Source: UBA830 sp002295635 (GTDB lineage Bacteria > Pseudomonadota > Alphaproteobacteria > MPNO01 > UBA830). From it: DNA of 29,249 nucleotides. The translations under genes were made by a program, and so were the position numbers. Positions 1 to 8,298 of this stretch are shown one piece after another (the stretch's first letter is position 1; every line of letters starts with the position of its first letter). The notes under the pieces are model-generated. The model saw only the letters and a program-made list of their open reading frames with translations, was not told where the DNA came from and ran no database searches. The stretch lies in NCBI GenBank assembly GCA_002295635.1, contig DBHK01000024.1, forward strand, positions 1-29,249, read 5' to 3'.

Positions 1-23
1 TTCGAATCCAGTCGCTCCGACCA
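1..23 (+). tRNA. 3' end of a tRNA gene, probably tRNA-Pro (cut by window edge)
   Basis: The first 23 bases read as T-loop TTCGAAT, T-stem 3' half CCAGT, acceptor-stem 3' half CGCTCCG, discriminator A and an encoded CCA end. A 5' acceptor half CGGAGCG is implied. Proteobacterial tRNA-Pro genes commonly start CGGAG and end CTCCGACCA, so tRNA-Pro is the likely identity, but the anticodon lies outside the window. tRNA 3' ends are frequent integration sites; no integrase or direct-repeat partner is visible here. Confidence 0.85.
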
Positions 24-443
24 AGGTTTTGATTTTATTGGGTTTTTCAGAGAAAATTTGAACACACAGCGACACGTGTGTAAAAGAAATATCAAAGGTA
101 TCACATGTACCTTTTATATCTTCCAAAAGATGTGTCTTGTCTTCTTATGCACACATCTTTCCATAACCTCGACCGCTGTTTGTAACGACCTCAGATGTGT
201 CTGGGTGCGTATGTCAGCCTCGTGGGTTTTTAGTTCCATTTGATATTTCCGGAAGGGAGATTCACATATGACATAGGTGGCGGATACGAGAAGTGTCCAG
301 CATAGCGACGCTATTGGCATTGGTTTGGAGGCCAGCCATACTGCGAAGGTATTTATGAAATTCATGATTTGATCATTGGCGAACAAGTATACCACTTCGT
401 CGGGGTTACGAGGTAAGCTATTCGCTTACAAGGAGACTGGTTA
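24..443. other. gene-free stretch between tRNA and aldolase gene
   Basis: About 420 bases follow the tRNA without a gene I can support. It holds the two small inverted repeats at 62-81 and 94-114 and, at its end, a Shine-Dalgarno AGGAG (431-435) for the next gene. A 93-codon open frame on the minus strand (395 to 114) has a hydrophobic start but no Shine-Dalgarno site and no family I recognise. Confidence 0.5.
94..115 (+). terminator. possible weak terminator after the tRNA
   Basis: Seven-base arms AAAGGTA (94-100) and TACCTTT (108-114) enclose a 7-nt loop and are followed by TTAT. A second inverted repeat, ACACAC (62-67) with GTGTGT (76-81), lies just upstream. The stem is AT-rich and the T-tract short, so its role as terminator of the tRNA transcript is only plausible. 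Confidence 0.35.
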
Positions 444-1178
444 GTGAGCACCAAGGTTGAAGAGATTAAATATGATTTGGCCCTAGCGTATCGTATCTTG
501 GCTAACGAGGGGGTTTTGGACACTTTTGGACATGTAAGCGTTAGGCACCCTGAAAACCATGACAGATTCTTCCTCTCTCGGTCGAGAGCGCCAGAACTGG
601 TGGAGCCCGACGATCTAATCGAATATGACCTCGAGTCAGTGCCGGTAACAACTTCTAACCTAGCTCCTTATTCAGAGCGAGTTATCCATGGAGAAATTTT
701 TAAGGCTAGACCGGACGTTATGGCTGTGTGCCATCATCATGCTGCCGCCTTCATGCCCCTTATAATCACTCAAAAGGATTATACACCTGTTATTCATCTT
801 GGATCAGTTGGCGGGCAGAATCCGCCATGGTGGGACCAGCGCGCAGAATTTGGAGATACAAATTATCTTGTGGTTAAACCGGAAGAAGGCCGTTCTCTGG
901 CCAAGGCGCTTGACAGTCATATGATGGTTATGATGAACCGACACGGTGTTACGGCGGTCGGTACAGACCTTTGCGATCTTGCATTCCGCTGTGTGTATTC
1001 CTGCCGAAATGCCGAATTTCAGACACAGGCAGAGTTGAGTGGAAAAATTGACCCGCTCAGTAGAGGTGATATCGCGTTTGGCTCAGGTTCTGGCGGGTTT
1101 AAGATAGGCCATGTCCGAGCGTGGGAACACTGGACTGTGCGGTTGCAGAGGAGCGATTGGCTGCCGCCCAGAGGTTGA
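444..1178 (+). CDS. class II aldolase/adducin family protein
   Basis: This is a 244-residue cytosolic protein of the zinc-dependent class II aldolase/adducin family (L-fuculose-phosphate aldolase, ribulose-5-phosphate 4-epimerase and relatives). Visible marks are SERVIHGEIF with Glu78 in the catalytic position, the HxH zinc pair in VCHHHA (His97, His99) and a third zinc ligand His167 in NRHGV. Length fits the family. The start is GTG at 444 with AGGAG eight bases upstream. It stands alone on the plus strand; the downstream MFS gene converges on it. The substrate cannot be read from sequence: aldol cleavage or decarboxylation of a small sugar-acid or aromatic-derived keto acid are typical roles. 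The family call is firm, the substrate unknown. Confidence 0.88.
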   Translation: MSTKVEEIKYDLALAYRILANEGVLDTFGHVSVRHPENHDRFFLSRSRAPELVEPDDLIEYDLESVPVTTSNLAPYSERVIHGEIFKARPDVMAVCHHHAAAFMPLIITQKDYTPVIHLGSVGGQNPPWWDQRAEFGDTNYLVVKPEEGRSLAKALDSHMMVMMNRHGVTAVGTDLCDLAFRCVYSCRNAEFQTQAELSGKIDPLSRGDIAFGSGSGGFKIGHVRAWEHWTVRLQRSDWLPPRG

Positions 1179-1482
1179 CTTAATCTAAAAGTGGAAGACA
1201 CAATTCCGGGTTTTTATGTTGGTTTGAGGGCTAGAAAGTTGATCCTTGCAAGATTACAAATGAACTCCCGTATATTGAAAGACCGGCCCTAGGGATTTCT
1301 CCACCATACGCCGATGATACCGTTGGCGTGCACTGAATATTGTGCATGATTTTTTCCGTTTGTTAGAAGCTGTAATGGATGGGCTAGTTATCCGGCTTCT
1401 GGATTATCTGGAGGAAAGCTAATGCTAGAAGATGAGTTTTACCATGGATGCAGCGCGTAGGACTTAGTCTTCTTTGATGACT
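1179..1482. other. intergenic stretch between convergent genes
   Basis: About 300 bases lie between the ends of the aldolase gene (+) and the MFS gene (-). I see no convincing gene, RNA or strong terminator. Short open frames exist but match nothing I recognise, and a degraded gene cannot be excluded. Confidence 0.4.
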
Positions 1483-2739
1483 TTACGAGGCTACAACCGA
1501 CTCTGTCGAACTAATTTCTGGATCTCTACTCTCCCTGATTAGGATCGATAGGAAAGCGGCCAGAAGCGCAAGTGCGATTGAAACAAACCAAACCAAGTCA
1601 TAACGGGCGAAAAGCTCATATAGATATCCGCCCATAAATGATCCAAGCGCTCCACCAAGGGCGTGCAGTGCAAAGATAAGCCCCATAGTCAGTCCCATAA
1701 TACGCCGCCCCATGTGCGTCGCGACGATACTGGCAACAATGGGGAATGTAGCGTAGTCGAAGATGCCAAACACAATCACGAAAATATACAATAGGGTTGG
1801 TTTACCGGCGATATAGATCAGGATGATAAAGGAAAGTCCCCGGATAAAATAGCAACTCGCCAGAAGGAACGGCCGATGGTACCGATCTGACAACCATCCA
1901 TAAATAATCATTCCGATAAGACTAAATAGAGACAATATACCGTAGGCAGTTGCGCTCTGGACTGGCGGAAACCCGCAACTCACCGCATATGGAATCAGAT
2001 GTACCTTTGTCACCCCCGCTGTCGTAAAGCCACAAATAAAGAAACTGCTACCCAGCAGCCAAAATACTGGCATACGAACTAACCCAAGTATTGTCGTCAG
2101 GACAGAGTCCTGAGCAGTCCGCCCAAGGGCTTTGGGCCTCGGTTGTTCCCTTCCGATAAGCATAAATACGACAAAAGCCGTAATCAGAATGATGACGCCG
2201 GCGATTAGAAAACTATTTCGCCAAGATAGCCAAGTAATAAGGAGAGCGAATAGCGGCATTATAGCGAACTGGCCACCGGTGCTGCCGGATGTAGCGATGC
2301 TAGTAGCAAGGCCAAGACGATCCTTGAAGTGGTGTGCAATTGTCGTTGATACCAGTGAGGGAGACATCGCCGCAAAGGCAACCCCACCAATGAAACTGAA
2401 GAGAACCACTAGTTGCCAAGGTTCGGTCATAAATGAGCACAATATGTAAACTACTCCGATAACGGTCATGCCGACCGTATAAATTATTCGAGACCCAACT
2501 CGGTCGATGATCGAACCCAGCACAGGTGCCGTTACTGCCATCGTAACCATCATCAATGCGCTGGCGGTCGCTACGAATTTGTATGACCATTCCATGTCTT
2601 CTTTCCAGAAGGGCATCATAAGGCCCAGACTATTTCGTGCTGTGATAACGATACTGAGCATCAGGAAAAGGGTGGCGACAATAACCCAGCCGTTTCCAGT
2701 ACCCGCGCGGGGCGCATTTCTCGCTAAATTTTTGGACAA
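1483..2739 (-). CDS. MFS transporter, oxalate/formate-antiporter or monocarboxylate type
   Basis: This is a 418-residue inner-membrane major facilitator protein with about 12 hydrophobic segments. The loop between segments 2 and 3 carries GSIIDRVGSR, the G-x-x-x-D-R-x-G type motif. The mid-region loop is long and basic (REQPRPKALGRT), and the repeated motif GWLSDRYHR follows the half-way point. The pattern resembles the OFA/monocarboxylate group that moves small organic acids; the substrate is inferred only. The start is TTG at 2739, preceded by AGAGAAAG. The gene diverges from the TRAP receptor gene, so the two may share a control region at 2740-2930. Confidence 0.85.
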   Translation of the reverse strand: MSKNLARNAPRAGTGNGWVIVATLFLMLSIVITARNSLGLMMPFWKEDMEWSYKFVATASALMMVTMAVTAPVLGSIIDRVGSRIIYTVGMTVIGVVYILCSFMTEPWQLVVLFSFIGGVAFAAMSPSLVSTTIAHHFKDRLGLATSIATSGSTGGQFAIMPLFALLITWLSWRNSFLIAGVIILITAFVVFMLIGREQPRPKALGRTAQDSVLTTILGLVRMPVFWLLGSSFFICGFTTAGVTKVHLIPYAVSCGFPPVQSATAYGILSLFSLIGMIIYGWLSDRYHRPFLLASCYFIRGLSFIILIYIAGKPTLLYIFVIVFGIFDYATFPIVASIVATHMGRRIMGLTMGLIFALHALGGALGSFMGGYLYELFARYDLVWFVSIALALLAAFLSILIRESRDPEISSTESVVAS

Positions 2740-2837
2740 GTAAAAACTTTCTCTGGGATGACGGTCTTAAACTACGTTACTTCGTTCCCTAAGCAAATGG
2801 GTTACAGCGTCTATCATCACTGTTAATATATAGAAAG

Positions 2838-2872
2838 ATACGGCAACATCCGTATGATATCACTCCGGTGAT
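2838..2872. promoter_or_regulatory. inverted repeats in a divergent promoter region
   Basis: Between the divergent MFS and TRAP-receptor genes are ATACGG-N6-CCGTAT (2838-2855) and ATCAC-N4-GTGAT (2859-2872), directly adjacent. Such tandem dyads are typical of operator sites, but no regulator gene is in the window to pair with them. Confidence 0.3.
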
Positions 2873-2930
2873 TAGTTGTCGGGATGGTGTGTAATAAATA
2901 GATGTAAATATGATTGGGAGAAGAGAAATT

Positions 2931-3944
2931 ATGTCAAAGACGTTAGGAAAAATTGCAGCGACCGGGGTTGCTGCTGCAACCGCCATAGCTATTAGCCTGC
3001 CGGCGCAAGCAGGAAATGAGTTAAAGGTCTCGACCGCGCTCGGTCAAAAACACGATCAGAGCAAGGCGTTTTTTACCACCTTCCTAGATCCGATGAAGAA
3101 GGATCAGAGCGAAGTAACTCTGAATTACATCGGTGGACCAGAGGTAACACCTAACCGGAAACAAGGGCCTGCAATGAAACGTGGCCTGATCGACATCATT
3201 ATGTCGCCATCCACTTACTATGCCACTTTGGTTCCAGAAGCGCGGCTAACGGGTATTGCTACCGTCACGCCGCAGCAGTGGAGAAAAAACGGTGGCTACG
3301 AGATGATGTCAGAGGCTTGGGGCAAGAAGCTCAATGCCATAATTCTGGGCTGGGGAAATTTTTATGGTCCGAACCAGTTTTTCATCTGGCTGAAGGATAA
3401 ACCTAAGTTGAGCAAGACCACGGGGCTCGACCTCAAAGGTCTTAAGATGCGTACGACGCCACTCTACACACCATTTTTCAAGGCAATGGGTGCGACTACC
3501 AAGAACATATCACCGGCGGAAGTTTACACAGCACTAGAGCGCGGTGTTGTTGATGGGTTAGCGTGGCCGGAAGGCGGCGTTGCTTTCCGTGGGTGGCATA
3601 GTTACATCAAATACAAGGTCGGACCGGGGTTCTTCCGCTCATCGACGATGGTGACGATGAACAAGGATAAGTTCAACAAGCTCTCAAAAAAAGGTCAAAA
3701 GCAAATCTTAGCCGCTGGACTAAATTATGAGAACACGTCGGGTGCTTTGCTAAAAAAATTGGCCGCTGCTGATAATGCTAAAGTTTATAAGCAAGGCGTT
3801 AATAACTACACGCTGCCGGGAGAATATGGAAAAGCATTCACCAAGACGATCGTCAATGCAAATTGGAACGACGCCGGTAAGAGGAAATACAATGTCGATT
3901 TCAAAAAGCTGAAAGCGAAAATGTTGGATAACACGGGATCGTAA
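2931..3944 (+). CDS. TRAP transporter solute receptor (DctP family)
   Basis: This is a 337-residue periplasmic substrate-binding protein of the tripartite ATP-independent periplasmic (TRAP) system. The N-terminus is a textbook signal peptide: a basic start (SKTLGK), an Ala/Val/Ile-rich core and cleavage after LPAQA. The mature part has the DctP features KGLKMRTTP (the Arg that pairs with substrate carboxylates) and ALERGVVDGLAWPE. The start is taken at ATG 2931 because GGGAGAAG precedes it; an in-frame ATG at 2910 would add seven residues before the signal peptide. A strong terminator follows. Its membrane partners are on the opposite strand, ending towards it, so they are made from a separate transcript. 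The ligand is probably an organic acid. Confidence 0.92.
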   Translation: MSKTLGKIAATGVAAATAIAISLPAQAGNELKVSTALGQKHDQSKAFFTTFLDPMKKDQSEVTLNYIGGPEVTPNRKQGPAMKRGLIDIIMSPSTYYATLVPEARLTGIATVTPQQWRKNGGYEMMSEAWGKKLNAIILGWGNFYGPNQFFIWLKDKPKLSKTTGLDLKGLKMRTTPLYTPFFKAMGATTKNISPAEVYTALERGVVDGLAWPEGGVAFRGWHSYIKYKVGPGFFRSSTMVTMNKDKFNKLSKKGQKQILAAGLNYENTSGALLKKLAAADNAKVYKQGVNNYTLPGEYGKAFTKTIVNANWNDAGKRKYNVDFKKLKAKMLDNTGS

Positions 3945-3964
3945 AGTTCGATCTTTTGAAACCT

Positions 3965-3997
3965 ATAACGCCGCTCTTTAGAGCGGCGTTATTTTTT
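3965..3997 (+). terminator. intrinsic terminator of the TRAP receptor gene
   Basis: A perfect 12-bp GC-rich stem (3965-3976 paired with 3981-3992) with a TTTA loop is followed by a run of six T on the plus strand. There is no T-run on the other side, so it serves the receptor gene rather than the convergent permease genes. Confidence 0.93.
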
Positions 3998-4048
3998 ATG
4001 CCTAATTTCGGACGGAGTATCATTTCCTCACGTTAATCCTGTATCTGG

Positions 4049-5362
4049 CTACATTAGGCTCGGTAACCAGAGAGCTACTCCGGGGGCCGCGCAAAGGATC
4101 AAGATCAAGATAGCGTCACAAACTAGGAAGGGAAAGGCGGCTTTCGCAACTTGAAATAGCGTAGTTCCCTTAGGTGCAACTCCGAGCATAACGTACAGTA
4201 ATAGGCCGAATGGCGGCGTGGTTCCGGCCATTTCAATGGTTATTAAAACGAACAGCCCGTACCAGATCAGGTCAAATTGGAGTGCGGCAGCGAGTGGGAA
4301 GAAGATAGGCACCGTGATCAGCATCATCGATGTTGCATCCATAAACATCCCAAGCAAGATCAACACGCAGAACATAAGGAAAAGGATCATATAGCGGTGT
4401 AGTTCGTAGCTTGTTACCCACTCGATCAATCCTTTTGACGCACCGGAATAAGAGAGCATCTGGCTGAAGACAGTCGAGTTCATAATTATCAAGAATACCA
4501 TCGCGCCAACTCGTACTGTTCCTTCGAGTGACGTCGACACCGACTTAAAGGTCAGTGCCCGAAATGCTATGGCGAGAATAAATACGCCCAGCACCCCGCA
4601 CGCTGCGGCTTCTGTGGGGGTAGCCCAGCCCAGAACAATAAATCCGACCACCATAAAAACAACTAATCCCATAGGGAGGATATTTGTCGTTACTAGCCTG
4701 ATACGGGTACCCCACGACATTGGAGCGACGTCATACGCCGGAGCTGAGCCAGGGAAACGAATAAGCTGTAGCGTAATCATTGCGGCATAGAGAAGTGCCA
4801 ATACGAAACCAGGAATAAAACCAGCAATTAGAAGTCGACCAACGTCGATTTCTGCAATTGCTGCCAACAATACGCCAAGCGCAGACGGCGGGATAATCAT
4901 CGCCAGACCGCCGGTACCGAGGATCGGGCCCATAGACATTTGACTTGAATAACCTCGGCGTTTCATTTCCGGGACCATCAACGAACCTAGCATCGCTGTG
5001 TTGGCCATTGATGAACCAGTAAGTGTGGAAAAAATGGAACCACCCGCGACGGTCAGGTAGCATAGACGGCCAGGTAAGCGCCCAAATATCGCGTCGAGGC
5101 CGTCAAAAACCTTTATTGCGAGCCCTGTATGAAAAAACAAAGAGCCCATAAGTATGAACATCGGAACTGGGCCAAGGATAAACCGAGATATCAATTGAGT
5201 AGAATTATCCGCAACTTGGATCAAAGCACCGAGGTCGAATCCAGTGAAGACATAGACAGCGATAAAGTTCGTCGCGATAAATGCAAAAGCTACCGGAACA
5301 CCGAGTGCCATAAAAGAAATAACCAGACCGAGAAGGAAGGCAAACGCCCAATACCATTCCAT
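4049..5362 (-). CDS. TRAP transporter large permease (DctM family)
   Basis: This is a 437-residue, highly hydrophobic inner-membrane protein with about 12 segments, the transport-competent subunit of a TRAP system. Family features include the early GVPVAFAF segment, FILMGSLFFHTG, the conserved SGSSMANTAMLG-like stretch (TGSSMANTAMLG), GLAMIIPPSALG and the C-terminal half TPPFGLLLYVMLGVAP. Full length for the family. The start codon ATG (5362) lies two bases after the stop of the small permease gene, and an AGGAGGG site lies inside that gene, so the two are translationally coupled. Confidence 0.93.
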   Translation of the reverse strand: MEWYWAFAFLLGLVISFMALGVPVAFAFIATNFIAVYVFTGFDLGALIQVADNSTQLISRFILGPVPMFILMGSLFFHTGLAIKVFDGLDAIFGRLPGRLCYLTVAGGSIFSTLTGSSMANTAMLGSLMVPEMKRRGYSSQMSMGPILGTGGLAMIIPPSALGVLLAAIAEIDVGRLLIAGFIPGFVLALLYAAMITLQLIRFPGSAPAYDVAPMSWGTRIRLVTTNILPMGLVVFMVVGFIVLGWATPTEAAACGVLGVFILAIAFRALTFKSVSTSLEGTVRVGAMVFLIIMNSTVFSQMLSYSGASKGLIEWVTSYELHRYMILFLMFCVLILLGMFMDATSMMLITVPIFFPLAAALQFDLIWYGLFVLITIEMAGTTPPFGLLLYVMLGVAPKGTTLFQVAKAAFPFLVCDAILILILCAAPGVALWLPSLM

Positions 5363-5364
5363 GG

Positions 5365-5877
5365 TTACATACCCTCCTTGACGTCCGTTCGGCTACCGAA
5401 CATATCGTCAAATCCAAATAGAAAGCGGATAAACTCAACCGCAACTAGAAAAAACCCAATGGGCATTGGGACGTAAATCCACCATAGTTCAAGTTCAATA
5501 CTTCGTTCATCCAGCGCTTCATCGACATAGGCTTCGATTAACAGCTCCGAGGAGTAATACGCGAGAAGAAGTGAACCAGCTATCACAACAAGATACGCAA
5601 ATTTTGAAGTTATTTTTCTCGCACCAGGTGCTAGAAGTTCATTAACCGCGTCAATGAAAACATGCCCCTTAATACGCGCCAGCCAAGGCGCAGCAAGGAT
5701 CGTGAACCACAAAAGACCGTATTCCACGACACCAAGTGTCCCTTCCCAAGGTTGCAGTCCAGCCAAGGGCAGAAGAACATCCATCACAATTAGCACAAAA
5801 ATTGCGAAGACTATGATGCAGGAAAGAATTTTGAGCGCATTAATCAGCCAGTCATGCGCTTTTCTGATAGTGTGCAA
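5365..5877 (-). CDS. TRAP transporter small permease (DctQ family)
   Basis: This is a 170-residue inner-membrane protein with four hydrophobic segments and the family's conserved features: VVEYGLLWFTILAAPWLARIKGHVFID between segments 2 and 3, then a C-terminal PIGFFLVAVEFIRF. It forms the membrane complex with the large permease encoded directly downstream. The start is TTG at 5877 with AGAGGGG six bases upstream; no better ATG is available. The promoter must lie in the 350-base gap upstream (5878-6227). Confidence 0.9.
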   Translation of the reverse strand: MHTIRKAHDWLINALKILSCIIVFAIFVLIVMDVLLPLAGLQPWEGTLGVVEYGLLWFTILAAPWLARIKGHVFIDAVNELLAPGARKITSKFAYLVVIAGSLLLAYYSSELLIEAYVDEALDERSIELELWWIYVPMPIGFFLVAVEFIRFLFGFDDMFGSRTDVKEGM

Positions 5878-6227
5878 ATGATGCCCCTCTTGAGGTTACG
5901 GATTTATTTTACCCGTTTAAACCCAGACTAGTCGGGATACTCGTTTGGAACAAGGCGAACTAGCGTATTAAGTCGGCTAATTGTCGCCAATGGAGCTATA
6001 GAAAACCAAATAGAAACTTATTTTTGGCTACTTATGGCGTGCGCTAATTGTGTCTCGGGTTCGTTGTCAGAGATCAACCTAATTAAGATTATTTATTTTC
6101 GTTTCGGGATCGGTAAGAGTCGCCGCGTTAAAAATTCTTCTCCAATCATATTTTCCCTTTGAAAATATTTTATTAGTTTTGATGGAGATTACAGAAGAAG
6201 GCCTGTAAGTTTCGAGGTTACCCAAAT
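5878..6227. other. gene-free stretch upstream of the TRAP permease genes
   Basis: About 350 AT-rich bases lie between the start of the small permease gene and the end of the ABC ATPase gene, both minus strand. It should hold the promoter of the permease operon. The only clear structure is the inverted repeat ATATTTTC (6148-6155) with GAAAATAT (6161-6168) and a 5-nt loop, which could be a weak terminator for the ATPase gene. I see no gene. Confidence 0.4.
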
Positions 6228-7016
6228 CTATTCGAGACCTACCCCGATCGGTCCATTCGTTGTTTTATGGACGAACTGATCGACATATTGGTTCCCGGAG
6301 TCCGACAACTCGTTAGGACTACCTTCCCAGACTATTCGCCCTTCGTGCATCATTATGATCCGGTCGGCAATGTGACGTGCGCCGTCCAAATTACTTGTAA
6401 TGGTGATAACAGTGGCGCTTAAGTCCCGGACGTTTTCAAGTATCAGGTCGTTGATGACATTCGTCATGATTGGATCAAGCCCCGCGGTTGGCTCGTCTAG
6501 AAGCAAAATATCTGGCTCGTCGGCAAGCGCGCGAGCGATACCTACGCGTTTCTGCATACCACCCGAAAGTTCGACTGGATAGAGTGAAGCGGTCTCTTCG
6601 GATAGTCCGACCGCGGCAAGTTTCTTATGGGCGAGCTCAATTGCTTCGGTCTTTAGCATGCGGGAGTGCTGTCGAAGCCGGAAAGTAATATTTTCCCATA
6701 CTGTAAGGCTATCGAATAGAGCCGATCGCTGAAACAGAACTCCAACCCGCGCAATTTTTTCCCGTTCTTTGTCGTTTAGACCAACCATCTCCTGTCCGCG
6801 AATTAAAATGCTGCCAGTTTGTGGTTGAAAGAGCCCGGCGATCATTTTCATAGTAACTGTTTTACCTGACGCGGACGGACCAATAAGGACTATCGATGCC
6901 CCACGGCGGACGGAGAATGCCAAGTCCAGCAAGGAGAATGACTCGTCAAACATATGCGTTACGCCGGAAAGTTCCAATTCCGGGGTCGATACTATAGATC
7001 CGATAGCGTTTGCCAT
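6228..7016 (-). CDS. ABC transporter ATP-binding protein, MlaF-like
   Basis: This is a 262-residue cytosolic ATPase of the MlaF/Ttg2A type, which powers phospholipid or hydrophobic-solute trafficking between the membranes together with MlaE and MlaD. Visible motifs are Walker A GPSASGKT (46-53), Q-loop Gln96 (LFQRSALF), signature LSGGMQKR (from 150) and Walker B ILLLDEPTAGLDP (from 170). After the D-loop the MlaF-like pattern continues (GARHIADRI), but the H-loop reads TITSNLDG: the switch His that normally follows the Thr is Ser208. No MlaE or MlaD gene is beside it, which is unusual. Its divergent neighbour, an MFS gene, starts 73 bases away. Confidence 0.85.
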   Translation of the reverse strand: MANAIGSIVSTPELELSGVTHMFDESFSLLDLAFSVRRGASIVLIGPSASGKTVTMKMIAGLFQPQTGSILIRGQEMVGLNDKEREKIARVGVLFQRSALFDSLTVWENITFRLRQHSRMLKTEAIELAHKKLAAVGLSEETASLYPVELSGGMQKRVGIARALADEPDILLLDEPTAGLDPIMTNVINDLILENVRDLSATVITITSNLDGARHIADRIIMMHEGRIVWEGSPNELSDSGNQYVDQFVHKTTNGPIGVGLE

Positions 7017-7089
7017 GAGCCGATACTAACGTATCTTCCGATCGTGAAGGGTATTTTTATTTTTGGGAAACAACCGCTAGATTGACGCT

Positions 7090-8298
7090 ATGATCTTCTC
7101 ACCGCCTCGGAAAGGGGCGATCAGCGTGCTTCTGCTGATCGTATTCTTTGATATGTTGGCCTTCGGGATCATCATTCCGTTTACACCTTTCTGGGCCGAG
7201 AGGTATGGGGCATCTCCATTCGAAGTCACTCTATTGTTTTCGACATACTCTTTATTCGCTTTCATGTCTTCGTTTCCATGGGGCGTGATTAGCGATAAAT
7301 GGGGGCGTCGTCCTATCCTCTGTTTTAGCATGCTGGGTACGGCAGTATCTTTTGCCTTGGTCAGCCAGGCAGATGCTCTCTGGATGCTTTTCGCGGCACG
7401 CGCCTTTGGTGGTCTTATGGGGGGTACACTGCCGGTGGCCCAAGCCTATATCGCGGATGTTACCGAGCCCGAAGACAGGGCAGGGCGTATGGGTTTGATG
7501 GGCGCAGCTATCGGTGCTGGGTTCGTGCTCGGTCCCGGAATAGGATGGCTGTTGACCCGAACAGGAAGCGGTGACACGGATTTCCGCGCCGCATTCATGA
7601 TCGCATCTGCCGTAGGGCTTGCCGGTTTTTTGGTTGCTCTGTTATTCCTCAAAGAACCAACGGCCAAGGTTAAGGGCGATGGCGCCCGCTCCATAGTGGT
7701 TCGAATGCGATCTTTCTCTATAGCAGGGGCAATACCCAGTGTCTTGTTCCCATTGCTTATCTTGACAGTCATAGCGTTCTGTATGGCGGGTCTCGAAAGT
7801 ACGTTCGCTCTTTGGACCGAACGCCAGCTTAACTGGGGTGTGCGGGAGGTTAGTATCTTTTTTCTGTTTATCGGTTTTTTGATGGTGATAGTCCAAGGGG
7901 GTGTGGTGCGTCCGCTGAGTAAGAGTGTAGGGGAAGGTTGGCTGATTATATTTGGGTTGCTCGTAATGTCTGTTGGATTTGCGACCGTACTCATCGTCTA
8001 CTCCCCGCAGATGGCATTTTTTGGGGGGACGCTGATTGCCGTAGGTTTCGGTCTCGCTAACCCCTCGTTAAGTGCTGTAATCTCCCGAAATGCGCCCGAC
8101 GAACACCAGGGAGCGGCTATGGGCGCGTCGCAAGCGACGCAGTCCCTGTGCCGGATTTTTGGGCCGCTGGCATTCGGTGCAGCCTTTGAAGGGCTCGGCA
8201 GGAATACCCCTTATCTCGGAGGAGCGCTTTTGCTATTTTTAGGACTCCTGATTGCAATCAAAACCATGAAATACGCAAAGCAAGCTCACTCTGGATAA
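7090..8298 (+). CDS. MFS efflux-type transporter (DHA1/TetA-like)
   Basis: This is a 402-residue inner-membrane major facilitator protein with 12 predicted segments. It has the DHA1 motif A region GVISDKWGRRP between segments 2 and 3, and motif C-like GAAIGAGFVLGPGIGWLL in segment 5, the mark of drug:H+ antiporters, preceded by AYIADVTEPEDRAGRMG as in TetA-type pumps. The start ATG has no strong Shine-Dalgarno site. The 3' end overlaps the end of the first SDR gene of the opposite strand by 13 bases. Export of a toxic compound or metabolite is the usual role; the substrate is unknown. Confidence 0.88.
   Translation: MIFSPPRKGAISVLLLIVFFDMLAFGIIIPFTPFWAERYGASPFEVTLLFSTYSLFAFMSSFPWGVISDKWGRRPILCFSMLGTAVSFALVSQADALWMLFAARAFGGLMGGTLPVAQAYIADVTEPEDRAGRMGLMGAAIGAGFVLGPGIGWLLTRTGSGDTDFRAAFMIASAVGLAGFLVALLFLKEPTAKVKGDGARSIVVRMRSFSIAGAIPSVLFPLLILTVIAFCMAGLESTFALWTERQLNWGVREVSIFFLFIGFLMVIVQGGVVRPLSKSVGEGWLIIFGLLVMSVGFATVLIVYSPQMAFFGGTLIAVGFGLANPSLSAVISRNAPDEHQGAAMGASQATQSLCRIFGPLAFGAAFEGLGRNTPYLGGALLLFLGLLIAIKTMKYAKQAHSG

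Noticed and set aside
114..395. 93-codon minus-strand frame with a hydrophobic N-terminal segment
   Set aside because: Its GTG start and the internal ATG lack a Shine-Dalgarno site, no family is recognisable and the region contains inverted repeats that look like tRNA-downstream sequence.
5235..5245. Eleven-base match to the tRNA 3' end (TCGAATCCAGT) as a possible att repeat
   Set aside because: It falls within the conserved dctM coding sequence, is short, and no integrase or island boundary accompanies it.
6148..6168. AT-rich inverted repeat as terminator of the ABC ATPase gene
   Set aside because: The T-rich side faces the plus strand while the gene is on the minus strand, so it does not fit a standard intrinsic terminator.
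7446..7994. Long antisense frame (182 codons) opposite the second MFS gene
   Set aside because: Its composition is low-complexity Pro/Thr/Arg and it lies wholly under a clear transporter gene: a frame shadow.
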